From Calliphora vicina (lineage: Eukaryota; Arthropoda; Insecta; Diptera; Calliphoridae), in NCBI RefSeq assembly GCF_958450345.1, contig NC_088780.1:45252033-45316032 (forward strand): a stretch of 64,000 nt of DNA. Direction: 5' to 3'. Below are positions 49,241-61,179 of this stretch, in pieces. The notes beneath the pieces were generated by a model. The model saw nothing but the letters and a program-made list of their open reading frames with translations. It was not told where the DNA came from and did not search any database. The first letter of the stretch is position 1. Every line of letters begins with the position of its first letter. The position numbers and the translations under genes are program-made.

Positions 49241-51315
49241 ATGACATCGCCAACCTATAACGATTCACCACAGTATTTAACTAAAGAATATGTGGGAAAT
49301 ATTTTAAAAACATATTTTAAGGACAATGCACTGAAAGTGTTGAATATAGAAACGGCACCCGCTTCAGCAAAAGGTGAAAGTTACTGCAGTATAATGACCA
49401 GAATTAAAGTCAGCTACAAATTGGAGCGGGAAAAAGTTGTAAATGAAATACATTTTATAGTTAAATCTACATATGAGGATAATCCCTATTTATTTAATGT
49501 TTTAAAACAATACGATGTCTACAATACGGAAATGCAAATGTATGAAACGGTTTTCCCACAACTGCAACAATTGCTTTATGATATTGGAGATAACGATCAA
49601 TTGTGTGCCAAAACCATTCATGTGGATCATGATCGAGACGCCATTATATTTGAGGATCTATCGGTGAGGAAATTTATCATGGTCAATCGTTTAGAAGGCA
49701 TGGATGAAGTTCACATAAAATTTTGTTTAAGAAAACTTGCTAAAATGCACGCTACAGCAGCCGTTTTAAATGAACGTCAGAAAGGTTTATTGGAAAAATA
49801 TATTCATGGTATATTCAATAGAAATGTCAACTGTTATGGTGTGTTTTTTGAAAATGTTATACGAGTGTGTGCCAAATTTGCAGATTCCTGTCCTGAATTG
49901 GGTACCTATTACAGAGACAAGCTATTGCAATTGATTCCTCATGTTGCGGAATATGGCACACGTTGTTATGATCCAAATCCTAAACATTTTCTAACATTAA
50001 ATCATGGAGATATATGGACAAATAATGTTATGGTGCAATATAATGATGAGACTGGGAAAACAAATGTCAAAGATGTTTTACTTATAGATTTTCAATACTG
50101 TAATTGGACTTCTCCAGCTGTAGATCTTTATTATTTTTTATGCACGTCTACGCAAGATGACTTACTTTTTAATCATCTTCCAAAACTGATACAATACTAT
50201 CATCAGGTGTTATCACAGACTTTGACGAAATTAAAATATCAGCAACATATACCAACGCTACATGAATTCAATGTACAGATGTTAGAGAGAGGATTTTATG
50301 GTGAGTTTTATATAAATATTGAATTAAATATAAATTTAATTAAAAAACAAGTAAGAGAGGTATATTCGGCTGTGCCGAATCTTATATACCCTTCACCAAA
50401 TTATAATTTAAAACAAATTTGTTTAAATATTTTTAGGTAAAGAAAATTTTAATATTTTTTTCAAAATAGTTTTTAAATTTTTTTTTAGTTTTTTTCCAAT
50501 TTTTTTTATTAAATTATTTTGAAAAATAATTTTTGATGAGAAAAAAATTCGGGTTAAAAAATATTTTTAAGTAGGTCAGACTTAATATACATCTTTGCAA
50601 TGGACTTTGAAATATCTATCATTAGATATCCATATTGTCTATTAGTAATCCAGATATAGATCAAAAATAGGTAAAACATCGAGGTTTTCCTGGTTTTTTT
50701 TGTAAAACATATTTTATCCATCAAAATATAGTTTATTGAAATTAAATTTGTATTCGATTTTATATCATATATGGGGGATTTCACGTCAAGTGAACCAACT
50801 TTTAAAATCGATGCTTTCCGATCGGTATAATACAATTTTTGTGTTAAAACATTTATTTTGATACTAACCCACTCGCATCCCACTAAGAGACCAAAAAGCT
50901 CTTAAAGGAATAGACCTAAGCTTTCCCTTGAGAAAAAAATTTATTTTTCCCTTTTTGGAAAAAAGTTTGATTTTGCCAAAAAAAAATCAAAAATTGTATA
51001 TCTTGTGTTACAAAACATTTATTTTGCTATATATCCCAATCGCACCCAGTTTTTGATTTTGCAAAAAAAGTCCAAAAATTTTAATCCAACAAAATATATT
51101 TTTTTTTATTTGCAGCTGTTACCTCTTTACTGGTGAATTTACCACTCATGATCAACGACAAAACAGAGGATGCTGATTTTGAAAGTCTTCTGGGCAATGA
51201 CGAGAAGGCACAAAGATTTCATAATGTTTTATATACAAATGGAAGAGTACAAAGAATTATTAAAGTAATGCTACCCAGATTTGATCAAATGGTCCTTTTA
51301 GATGTTATTGATTAA
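49241..51315 (+). CDS. EcKL-D: ecdysteroid kinase-like protein
   Basis: Exon 1 (49241-50300) and exon 2 (51116-51315) join in phase 1 over an 815-bp intron to give about 419 aa. The protein begins MTSPTYNDSPQYLTKEYVGN and carries ASAKGESYCS near residue 46, HGDIWTNNVM with catalytic Asp near 257, and LIDFQYCNWTSPAVDLYYF with metal-binding Asp near 283. Exon 2 supplies the conserved tail LMINDKTEDADFE and ends FDQMVLLDVID. It is the closest relative of EcKL-C, 7.8 kb upstream, with long blocks of identical nucleotides. A frame continuing past the donor into the intron is not real. The intron contains an inverted DINE-1-like 3' end. AATAAA lies at 51417. The gene is intact and likely a cytosolic small-molecule kinase. 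Confidence 0.93.
50347..50415 (-). repeat. DINE-1-like 3' end fragment in EcKL-D intron
   Basis: The sequence acaagtaagagaggtata, ttcggctgtgccgaa and tatacccttcacc matches the fragment at 6110 and the inverse of the 22844 terminus. Confidence 0.65.
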
Positions 51316-52344
51316 TATAGAAAATAATTTTATAATTATAATGAAGCGTACAAAAAAAAAATATGTTTGTTTTGCTTTTGATGAGTTTGAGATGTGAAAG
51401 AAATCCATCTAATTTTAATAAAACTTGAAATGTTAATTTCTAATTTGGTTTTTTTAACTCCAGAGCTATGCAAAACATGACTTGAATGACAAGACGAATA
51501 CAAACATAATCATCTTCAGACAAAAATTTGGTTTCTCTATTTTCATCACTTTCTCAGTCCAACGATTATTTTCGATATAGAGGAATTAAATTTCAATCGT
51601 TTCGAGTGACTTTTGTTCGAGATCGAGGAATATTTCATATTTGTATTAGTTTTTAAACAATTTATAATTCCGGAAGTACTTCAATCGATCAAATGGGTGA
51701 GTATATATCTGAGGCTATAATTACTAAATATAAATTATTAAAAAGTACATAATTCAAATAATGTTTTACCATTTTTGGAATCTCTTTAATAAATTGGGAA
51801 TATTCAGGGGACTATTAATATTTAGTTTAGAACATCAGACGAGCTCATCCTAAATTATGACTTAATTTTAATGTTCCAAACGTTGTTCTATAATTGAACT
51901 CAGCTCTCACAATAACACTTCTAACTGAAAATTATTTTAACCCTTACCCTGCACTAGACCCATGACATGTGACTATAAACAGTCGATAACACTCTGCTAT
52001 AAAATAACACTTTTTGTCAGAACTTGAAAAGCGATATAATGGAGGTTGTAGGCCTAGGTAAAACCGTTCTCAAAGATTTTGAAACACCCTCAAAACTTTG
52101 GGTTATTTTGATAGTACCTCTAACTCACACACTTTAACACAGATTTAAAACAAAATTGTAAACAACTATGGATAGGCAAAGAATTAAGATTTCGTAAAAT
52201 GTATGCATAAAATGTATATCCCAAAAAATTGTGAAAGTTTTTATAAAAAGTTTCGCTTTACTATTTATTTTTTTTCGTAATTTTTAAAATTCAACAGTAG
52301 TTATTTTGCACAGTGTTTTAAATACAATTTTATATAGACAAAAA

Positions 52345-53368
52345 AAAATTAAATAAAATATTTACTGCCACCATCTACTCATAAACTATTGGAATCTTAT
52401 CTATCGGACCGTATATTTACAGTTAAGTACAATGATTACGTGACAAGAGAATATAGGATTGGAGCAGGAGTACCACAAGGAAGTGTTCTTGGACCTATCC
52501 TCTATTTGATTTACACCTCTGATTTGCCTACGAGCGATGAATTGACTATTTCTACATTTGCTGACGACACCGCAATTATTAGCTCGCATGAAAACCCATA
52601 TATAGCATATAGTATACTAGATGGCTACTTAAGATGTGTGGAAACATGGTTAAACAAATGAAGAATACGTGTAAATGAGTTAAAAAGCAAACATGTTACG
52701 TTCACTCTGAGGATGGGATGCTGTCCACCTGTCACACTTAACAATGTTAATATACCTCAGTCCGATTATGTTACATACCTTGGTATTCATATAGATAGAA
52801 GACTTACTTGGCGCCGTCATATAGAAACCAAGAGACTTCACATGAAGTTAAAAGCATCTAGCCTTCACTGGTTAATAAGTGACCAATCAAAGTTAAGCCT
52901 GGACTATAAAGTCACCCTGTATAAAATCATTTTAAAACCAATTTTGACATATGGAATCCAATTGAGGGGAACGGCCAGTAATTCCAGTATTGAGCTTATA
53001 CAGAGGGCCAGTCGAAAATTCTAAGGACCATGACGGGTGCACCATGGTACATAAGAAATGAAAACATCCACAGGGACTTGGAAGTGCCACTAGTGAAGGA
53101 TGAGTTTAAGAAAGTCCGCGATAAATATATACTGAAACTGCAATCCCATCCAAATCCGCTTGCTCGGCTTCTCGCACAGAGTCAAACCAGATCAAGGCTT
53201 TGTAGAGGAGATCTACCACCCCGCTAAGATGAGGTACATGCATCAAGCAATGCTCTCTTTAGATATCAATTAGTTTTAATTTTAGTTATAAGGTTTAATC
53301 ACTTATTGTTAGACCTAATGATATAGGCAGATTCAATAAATAAATAAAAAAGTTAAAAAAAAAAATAA
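52345..53368 (+). pseudogene. 5'-truncated jockey-clade LINE (reverse transcriptase fragment)
   Basis: The translation shows LLESYLSDR, GAGVPQGSVLGPILY and FADDTAII, the B/C blocks of a non-LTR reverse transcriptase, then YLGIHIDRRLTW and a post-RT region with GAPWYIRNENIHRDL. One in-frame TGA (52659-52661) replaces an expected Trp codon and an indel near 53020 shifts the frame. The copy ends in an A-rich tail at ~53340-53365. The identical 12-mer tatagacaaaaa lies at both edges (52333-52344 and 53369-53380), the target-site duplication of the insertion. It landed in a dispersed repeat related to 47210-47690. Confidence 0.88.
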
Positions 53369-53380
53369 TATAGACAAAAA

Positions 53381-54720
53381 TGAGACATTAATTGTTAAAA
53401 TCGGTTTATATTTGCAAAAGTTATTGAACTTTTTCGAAAAAAATTTTATAAGCTTTCATATAAGAATATGCAATGAAAAGCGACTAAAATCAAAAAAGTT
53501 GATAATTTTTTTTCTTTTAGATATTATTAACAAAAATAATGCTTACAAATGTATCAAAAACTGCACGACAAAAACTGACTAAGCTACAGATTGATAAGTC
53601 GACGAACATAACTGAAATTGTAAGTTTGTGTTTGTTTATTTGTTTGACAATCACGCCTAAACAATCACATATTCGAAAGCATCAATATGCTATACCGTTT
53701 TTATAAATTGGACCATAAAGGGATAAAAAGGGGAAAACGGATAAAATAGGTACCTTTAGTTTTTAAACATTGAATATTTGTTTAAAAGGTAAACATTTTC
53801 AATTTAGCTCACTATAGTCACAAAAATAGATATTTAGAAATTCAAAAGTGTATTTCCAAGGGGGTAAAAATGGGTAAAATTAGGATAAACACATCCGTAT
53901 TTATGTCTGTTTATTTGTTTGTACTTTATAGGAGGCTAAACCACTGGTCACATCCTTTTGAAATTTATATCGTATATTCCTATGTATTTGAAACGACCAA
54001 TAGACTACTTTTTTTTTGAAATTTAACCTGGGCGTGGCACCACCCATACAAAGTTAATAGTTATTATGGAATATCTGGTGAACTATCATTGTGAAAGACG
54101 CAAAACTTCGCCGGATTTACTTGTGCACTGATTGCCTTAAAATGGGCGTGGCTTCACCTATAAAAAGTAAATAGTTGTTTTCGAATATCTACAGAACAAT
54201 ATTCAAACTTTATACGACTCGAGCTCTTAGCACCTCCCATACAATGTAAATTGTTTATTTCTTATATGTATATGAAGAACTATAATTGCAAAAGAATTTG
54301 AACTTTGAACAAATTAATTGTATTAGTGGGCGTGAGTAAATAGTTATTTTCGAATATCTGGAGTAGTATAACTGTGAAAATCTTCAAAATTCAATTTCTT
54401 ATCACTGCATGAAGTTCAACGAAAAATTGGAGGTTGGCGTGAGATGCCACGCCCAATAATCTATTAACAATGAAAGTAAATAACTAATTTCGTATATCTG
54501 GAGAACTGTAACCGTAAAAGTATTTAATTTGTATAAATTAATTTCTCATCACTGTACGGAGTTTAGCTTAAAATGGCTGGCATAGGGACTGTAAGTGTTG
54601 GCCCTTCCATACAAATATTCGAATATCGAGTGAATGTAATTGTGAGAGTCTTTAAACTTAAGAAGATAGGAGAAAGTAACGTGCCTAATCCGGACGACTT
54701 CTGTGTTCCCAGTGGGAACC
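53381..54720. repeat. Degenerate direct repeats with gggcgtgg and aatatctgga motifs
   Basis: A unit containing tagttatt, cgaatatctgga(g/t), gaac and ctgtgaaa recurs at about 54055, 54169, 54340 and 54481, alternating with gggcgtgg phrases. No gene is seen. Confidence 0.5.
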
Positions 54721-54803
54721 AACTGGAACTTCTGATAAATTTGTTTTTTGCGTAATAATTTATTTTATTTTAAAAATTCTTTAATAAAAAAAACAAAAAA
54801 AAA

Positions 54804-54841
54804 TAGTTCGAAAAACTAATTATAATTAGTTTTTCGAACTA
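54804..54841. repeat. Perfect 38-bp palindrome
   Basis: The sequence tagttcgaaaaactaatta is followed directly by its exact reverse complement with no spacer. It lies 55 bp left of a hAT-like element. Confidence 0.9.
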
Positions 54842-54896
54842 ATAATTGTATAAAATGCTAATGCAACGAATCGTTATATGCGGGATATATGTATAT

Positions 54897-55174
54897 TAGG
54901 CCGGGTCGATTTGTATGGACGATCAAAGAGTAAAAAATCAGAAACGCAATCTACTGAAAATTCTAAGAAATTTTCCCCAAGAAACCATAGGTCTAAAATC
55001 AAAACCAACAAAAAAAAACTATTTAAAAAAAAAGTATATACTGAAATATCATTGGATAAAAGACGAAATGCTCAAGATAGGATTTGATTTTAGACCTATG
55101 GTCTCTTGGGGAAAATTTCTTAGAATTTTCCGTAGAATGCTACGATTTTTCGTGAAAAAAATCGACCCACCCTA
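54897..55174. mobile_element. hAT-like foldback MITE with 8-bp target duplication
   Basis: The ends TAGGCCGGGTCGATTT and AAATCGACCCACCCTA are flanked by the identical 8-mer ATGTATAT (54889-54896, 55175-55182). A second inverted pair inside (aagaaattttccccaagaaa and inverse) makes most of the element self-complementary. Overlapping ORFs here are artefacts. Confidence 0.85.
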
Positions 55175-55560
55175 ATGTATATACTTTATGGGTAGCAAAT
55201 GAAAACTGTGGATATATACCCTTTCCAATCATGGTGAAGGGTTCAACAATTAAAATTTCAAAATATAAATATCTTTTAAATTTTCTTCATTATCATTTTG
55301 CTTTATAACAAATTAATTTTAAAATATATCGACATTTGTACAAATTACAAGCTGTATAAAGATACAGCCTATAATCCACTTTGTGTTCTAAAGGGTGGTT
55401 ACAATTTTCTGTTCTTATTATTAATCTTATTAAATTTTAAACATAGTTTAGGCTTAATCAAAGATAAAATGTATTTAATTTGTATAAAAAAATAAATTTA
55501 AACTTGATTAAGCCTTAGCTATGTTTAAAATTTTCATAAGTTACCCGGCATTAGTATGTA

Positions 55561-56067
55561 CAGTGGTGGCCACCAATTTAAGACAAATACTTGAATTTTT
55601 TCCATCAACTGAATTTTAAGTGCGTTGGAGCCAAAATAAAAGGACCTCTAAGGGTATACAATTTATTATTAATGTTTCTAGTTTCTCAAAAATGTTTGGA
55701 AAAATCGGTAAAACATATATGGACAAATATATGTGGAAATACGTTGACCCACCTCAGCGAACATCCGCTGTTAATAACATAATATGACCGAAACTAATGG
55801 AACTAAAAATACGAAATTTGGTCCGAATATTTTATAATAATAAAAATATAATGATATAAATGTGAGAAAATATGTTTATTTAAAAAAAAAATTTTTGGTC
55901 AAGTTGTAGAAAAATCTTATGAGTTCGTGGTGAATATGTATGAATTGATACAGTCGAATAAAACACAGTTCTCATGCATACATATTTGTGGAAATATTTA
56001 AAAAAATAATTGACAATTACATGGAATTTAGCAAACAATTTTTGTCTTAATTACCTGGCCACCACTG
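55561..56067. mobile_element. TA-flanked MITE with CAGTGGTGGCCA ends
   Basis: The termini cagtggtggccaccaattta and taattacctggccaccactg are inverted, flanked by TA on both sides. CAGTG-type ends and TA duplication suggest Tc1/mariner origin. It is 507 bp, with only a chance ORF inside, and lies about 100 bp from the 3' end of EcKL-E. Confidence 0.82.
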
Positions 56068-56163
56068 TATATAATTTAATTTCATAGTCTTTATACAATT
56101 AAACATTAATTTATAACTTATATCTATCATTAAATATATGTACATTATTAACAAGTTTAAAAA

Positions 56164-57587
56164 CTATTTCTGGACATCCAACAAGCCAATTTGATCGAAA
56201 TATGGCAATAATATTTTTAGATTATTTTGCAGACGTTTATTTTGGTAGAGAGTGTTGCGGAATTTTCTACCTCTTTCGTCGTCATCTATTAAACTATGGA
56301 AGTCGGCATCATCGCATTGATCGTTAATCATAATGGGCTGATTGGTAGTGGCAGCAGTTAAGGCTGAAAATATTAAAAAAAAAATTAACATAGAAATTCA
56401 AAAAAAAAGACAACCAAAATAATCTCTAAATGAACTGTAGATTCTTTCGATTGAGAAAATATTTGACCATTATGAAAATATTTTCTAGATGTATTATTTA
56501 TTTCTAGAGACATACCCAATATTTTGCCTTCCTCTAACTGAACATGCAACTGATGTAATGTTGGTATATAACCCTTATATTTTAGTTTTCTCAAAACATC
56601 AACTAAAACTCTTTGATAATATTGCACCAACTTATTAAGAGCATGTATATCTAGTTGTAATTTTGGCTCCAAGGATGTATGAAGAAAATAATGCAAATCA
56701 ACCGACACTGAAGACCAATTACACAATTGAAAATCTATTAATAAAACATCTTTCAAAGATTTCTCCTTTGTTGGTAGTAAATCATACAGCATCATCATAT
56801 TATTAATCCATAAATCACCATGATTTAGAGTGTAAAAATGATTAGGATTACTGTTGTAAGCGCGAGTGCCATAGTCAACAACATGAGGTTTTAGTTTCAT
56901 AAGTTTATCATGATAGTACGATCCCAACTCAGGACACTTTTGAGCAAACTTGGCGCAAATTTCTGTCAAATATTCGAAAACACAACCGAAAGCCCGAGTA
57001 TGCCTATTAAAAATACCACGCTGAAATTTCTCCAATTCTCCATTAAGACGTTCATTTAGAACGGCAGATGCTGCATGAAATTTTGCTAATTTCTTTAAAG
57101 TCAGACAGGCATGTGTTTCATCCATTCCTATTAAGCGATCGGCCAAAACATAATTTTCCACCGTTAAATCCTCAAATATAATGGCCGATTTATCGAAATC
57201 CACTTTTAAAGTTTTGGCAAACAGCTTTTCTGTGTCACCCACTTCCTCTAGAATATCAGCTAATTGTGGTAATATTTGTTCATACATTTTCATTTCTGTA
57301 TTATAAACATCATAGCCAGACATTATATTTGCTACGAAAGGATCACTTTCGTAAGAATATTTCATTATAAAGGTTAATTCTTGAGGATTTTTGCTGTGTT
57401 TTTCTTGCATAAATTTCACTTTAATACGACTCATAACACTGGCATAATTTTCACCATTCGAAGTGGCGGGCTTTATATCAACATTTATTATTTTCAACTG
57501 ATCATCTTTGAGGTACTTTTTTAAGACATCCTCCAAATAGCTGTCTGTTAACCACAAGGGTGCTTGCCAGCTATTATTTTCACACAT
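56164..57587 (-). CDS. EcKL-E: ecdysteroid kinase-like protein
   Basis: On the minus strand, exon 1 is 57587-56516 and exon 2 is 56363-56164, joined in phase 1 after KILG across a 152-bp intron, giving about 423 aa. The start reads MCENNSWQAPLWLTDSYLED. TSNGENYASV stands where the other members have a Lys-Gly loop (Asn-Gly here). HGDLWINNMM and LIDFQLCNWSSVSVDLHYF carry the catalytic and metal Asp residues. The last exon gives PIMINDQCDDADFHSL and ends FDQIGLLDVQK. It is transcribed toward EcKL-D. The gene is intact; the substrate is unknown, with ecdysteroid or detoxification kinase activity inferred from the family. Confidence 0.93.
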
Positions 57588-57659
57588 TTTCTATATTTTA
57601 TTTTATATTATTTAAATTAAATTATTTTTTAGTTTTAATTAGAACAGCGTATGTTGCCT

Positions 57660-58670
57660 CGTGAATTTAGACTTTCTAAATGATAAAAAATTTATCAAAA
57701 TCTTTAGTTTTATGATGTGAAAATTTCACTTAATTTGACTAAAAGTGCTGTATAATGTTAGTTTTATCTAACACTTACATATTTTATTATTTTAGTTTTT
57801 ATTTTATTTATATTACTATAATTTAGTTTATAAATTTATAATGCTACTTTAAATTTACACAGATGTTAACTACATTAACATCTAAACTTAACAAATTTAT
57901 TGCATATTTTGGGGCTGTATTTGAAGACAAACCACATTTCAACATGAATGTTGATAAAGTAATAAATCAATTTTGAGTTAAGTTTATTTTACGTATATTT
58001 TTAAGTACGAGTATTATCTGTTAGACGTAAGTGAGAACAATAACTTTAATTACATAGAGTAAACAAAATATAATCATATTAAATCAAACATTTTGTAATA
58101 ATAGTTTGTATTAGAACATGTACAGTGGGGTAAATGATAATAACTGAAACACTAGTCAAAATCCTGGAACGTCAGAAAATTCCTTTGAAAGTATGAATTT
58201 TAAGCACAGACAGTGCTAAAATGGATCAAAGTTGGACACCCCTGATGGGACAAACAATTCCGTGTTTGAAAATTTCGCAAATATGGTCTGAAATGTAGAA
58301 ATCCTTAAATTCGTTTCATATATGGGGTAAATGTTTTTCTAATTTGAGCTCACTATAATGCCTAGATCAGGACAATATTTTGAAAGTTAATTTCTTACTT
58401 TATTGGCGTTTTAAGTTTTAGAGAAATTTGTTTACTAATTTAGATGTTACATATGTCACACTAATTATTTTGTGATTGGCCCCATAGTGCAATGTGTAAA
58501 TACGTGCTTTTTTTTCAAAATAGAATAGAAGCACAAAAATGTAATTTAATTTCAGGCTTGGGCTAAATCATGAGTTTGATTTAAGTTTCATTTAAGAAAT
58601 TTAATTAATTTGCTAGTAAGAATTTAACAACAAAATATTGTTATTACTATTTTTAATAATATGTTAAATA
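57660..58670. other. Gene-free spacer upstream of EcKL-E
   Basis: The region is AT-rich. A tacagtggggtaaatg phrase at 58121 looks like a Tc1/mariner end but has no partner that I could find. No clear TATA box is seen for EcKL-E. Confidence 0.45.
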
Positions 58671-58674
58671 TTGT

Positions 58675-59250
58675 AGGTACTTTACTAATTATACTTTGTA
58701 TTTAAAAATTATTTTCAATCAATATTTCATTTTTAATGTTGTAAAAACAATTTGATAAATTTTCATTCGATTTAAAATTTTAAAACTATCTATTACATTT
58801 GTGTCATTAAATAAATTATTTTAATTTTATAAATAAATGTGTCTTCATTTATAATTGGTGACCCCGCAAAACAAATATTAAAATAATTGCTACAATCAAC
58901 ATGCCTGTTTTTGAAGATATTCCATTACGAAGCACGACACAAGAGATGCCACAATCGAATCCATTGCCACCGCCTGCAGAGCCTACAAATGTTCCAGAAA
59001 TTTCTTCTGCAAAAACACCAAAGCTTCCAACTTTTTGGAAAGATGAACCAGAAGTTTGGTTCTTCCAAGTTGAAGCAAGGTACTTTACTAATTATACTTT
59101 GTATTTAAAAATTATTTTCAATCAATATTTCATTTTTAATGTTGTAAAAACAATTTGATAAATTTTCATTCGATTTAAAATTTTAAAACATTTGTGTCAT
59201 TAAATAAATTATTTTAATTTTATAAATAAATGTGTCTTCATTTATAATAT
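58675..59250 (+). pseudogene. Collapsed LTR retrotransposon with gag start
   Basis: A ~175-bp segment (ggtactttactaattatact to gtcttcatttataat) occurs at 58676-58855 and again at 59080-59248, as LTR-like direct repeats. Right after the first comes TGGTGACCCCGC, a plausible primer-binding site, then an ATG (58901) opening a gag-like frame with KLPTFWKDEPEVWFFQVEA, characteristic of Gypsy-type gag. The frame runs straight into the second repeat, so nearly the whole interior has been deleted. Confidence 0.7.
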
Positions 59251-59262
59251 TATAACCCCCAG

Positions 59263-59376
59263 TAACACGAAGTCTGGTTATGTGTTAACTAATAGTTATA
59301 CTGACAGTTTTCATACAAAAATAATTTTAAAATAAATTTATAACTATTAGTTAGCACCTAACCAGACTTCGTGTTA
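59263..59376. repeat. Short near-perfect hairpin element, 114 bp
   Basis: The arms taacacgaagtctggtta, then aactaatagttata, and their inverse surround a ~40-bp loop. Adjacent to the LTR remnant. It could be a MITE. Confidence 0.8.
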
Positions 59377-60290
59377 AATGGGGTAAAAGGTTATTGTGTA
59401 ATTCGAAAATATGAATTGTATGAATTAGTATGTTTCATGCATTAATGACGATTGCACTACTGCACACAAAATGTTGTCTTCATATTTTTTTTATCATTTA
59501 TTAAAGTTTACTCATACTCTCTAAGTGTGTTGCATTTTTAACGCAATTTTACTTCATGTAGCTTCTAAATATTCTAAAACAATACTTTTTGTTTCCATTT
59601 TAACACTTTAAATTTTTTAAAAAATACAAAAACCACAAATGAAAAATATTTTTTTTTTCAAAAACAATAACAAGAACATCTGTTTTAACTTTAAACAGTG
59701 GCGTTTTTTAGGACAGAACTATTTTTTTCAGAAAATAATACAAATAAAGTTAAAATGCAACAATTATAACCTATAAATTTCTGATTTTATGTGGGTTCCT
59801 GGTTTGTAGGTTATTACAGAAGTTGTCACTTGGACGTATACTTAATGTAAAATTGTACAATAATTATTCGCAAGGATACTATCTATTCGATTTGTTATTT
59901 ATTTGGCTTTTATTTGGCTAAAATTTCTTAAAATAATTTTTAATTAAAAACCTGTTCAAAAGTTTAAATACGATCGAGGTCTGGGGATCAATTTATCAAA
60001 CAAGTTTGAGCACGGTCTCATAGGATAAAAATTAAGTATATTATGAATTATATCAAATAAAAAAGGGAAATACAATAGCGTTATTCACAATCTTGTGCAT
60101 TTGTATGGTGTATTTCTGTATATTTTGTTAGTGTAACGTAAAAATGCAATGTATATACAATGATGCAAGACCATTTGCACAAGATTGTGCAAATTTAAGT
60201 TTCAAAAAACTCGCTATTTTATTCACGATACACAGTGGTTTAGAAAAGTTTTTTTTTGGAAATAATTCGGTTTATCGGGAAATATTGGAA
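59377..60290. other. Gene-free spacer
   Basis: AT-rich with no gene. Inverse phrases tcacaatcttgtgca (60089) and tgcacaagattgtg (~60176) suggest a small inverted-repeat element. Confidence 0.4.
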
Positions 60291-60324
60291 GCCCCCATTA
60301 GTGCTTCCTAGCACTAATGGGGGC
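60291..60324. repeat. 15-bp-stem hairpin gcccccattagtgct
   Basis: The stem gcccccattagtgct and its exact inverse flank the 4-nt loop tcct. It sits at the left end of a larger inverted-repeat element. Confidence 0.85.
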
Positions 60325-61034
60325 CAGTGCGTTGCCCCACAAAGTTGGTCACCTTGGATCTAATTTTTTTTTAAAAAAATCGCCTAAAATCCATTTATGA
60401 TCCGAATGAGCTGAAATTTAAAATTTAAATAGTGCTTAAGAAGGTCTAAAAAAATACGCTTACAAATGTAGGTTATCTCTATTAGTTGAAGAGATATTTA
60501 TTTATTTTATTTTGTTTGAAAACCATAAAAAGTTTTTTAGATGTTGCGGGCCTACGGAGGGTCGAAAGTTTTGTTTAAAATATCACCTATATTGGCGATA
60601 AAATTTAAATTAAATTAAAAAAAACTTGCTAACCGTTGTTTTGTTTCTATAAATAGTTAAACCAAAGTTGAAACATGTAAAAAGAACCCTAAAGAGTAAC
60701 TGTATTTTTTCTTTTATAGAAAAACTTATTCTTCTGGACTACATACAATTTTTTATGATGTTTATGATGATTTATTTGTGTAAAAAATTTTGAAAAGTCA
60801 AAGCATTTGTATAACCCTACATACTTCTTAAATATCTACAATTTTCTTTTACTATCACATTGGCACTTTTCTAAAAAAACTCAGTTTTTGGAACACATGT
60901 GTCAAAATTCTGTTAAAATTTTACATTAATTCAAATTTTATAATTTTTTTTTCATGGAAAATCACCATATTATAATTTTAAAAAAAAAATTGAGACCCTG
61001 AGGTGCAACGCAACGCCCCCATCAGCGCTAGGAA
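60305..61034. mobile_element. Inverted-repeat element with GC-rich ends
   Basis: The left cttcctagcactaatggggg, then gtgcgttgc, is mirrored at the right by gcaacgcccccatcagcgct, then aggaagc. The interior shares phrases (gatccgaatgagc, inverted) with the intron region near 3420-3470. No ORF is present. Confidence 0.6.
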
Positions 61035-61179
61035 GCTGAACAACTACAAATCAACTCAAAAATACCACAGCTCCAACCATGTGAAATTTCGTAACAATAT
61101 CTCTAATAGTTCCCGAGATACCGAATTATATTAAACAAATTCTGAAAAATAATGAGAACTTGCCGAAAAGACTACTTAT

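Noticed and set aside
50301..50440. Extension of EcKL-D past the exon 1 donor
   Set aside because: The added residues come from intron sequence that contains a DINE-1-like fragment, and the conserved last exon lies at 51116.
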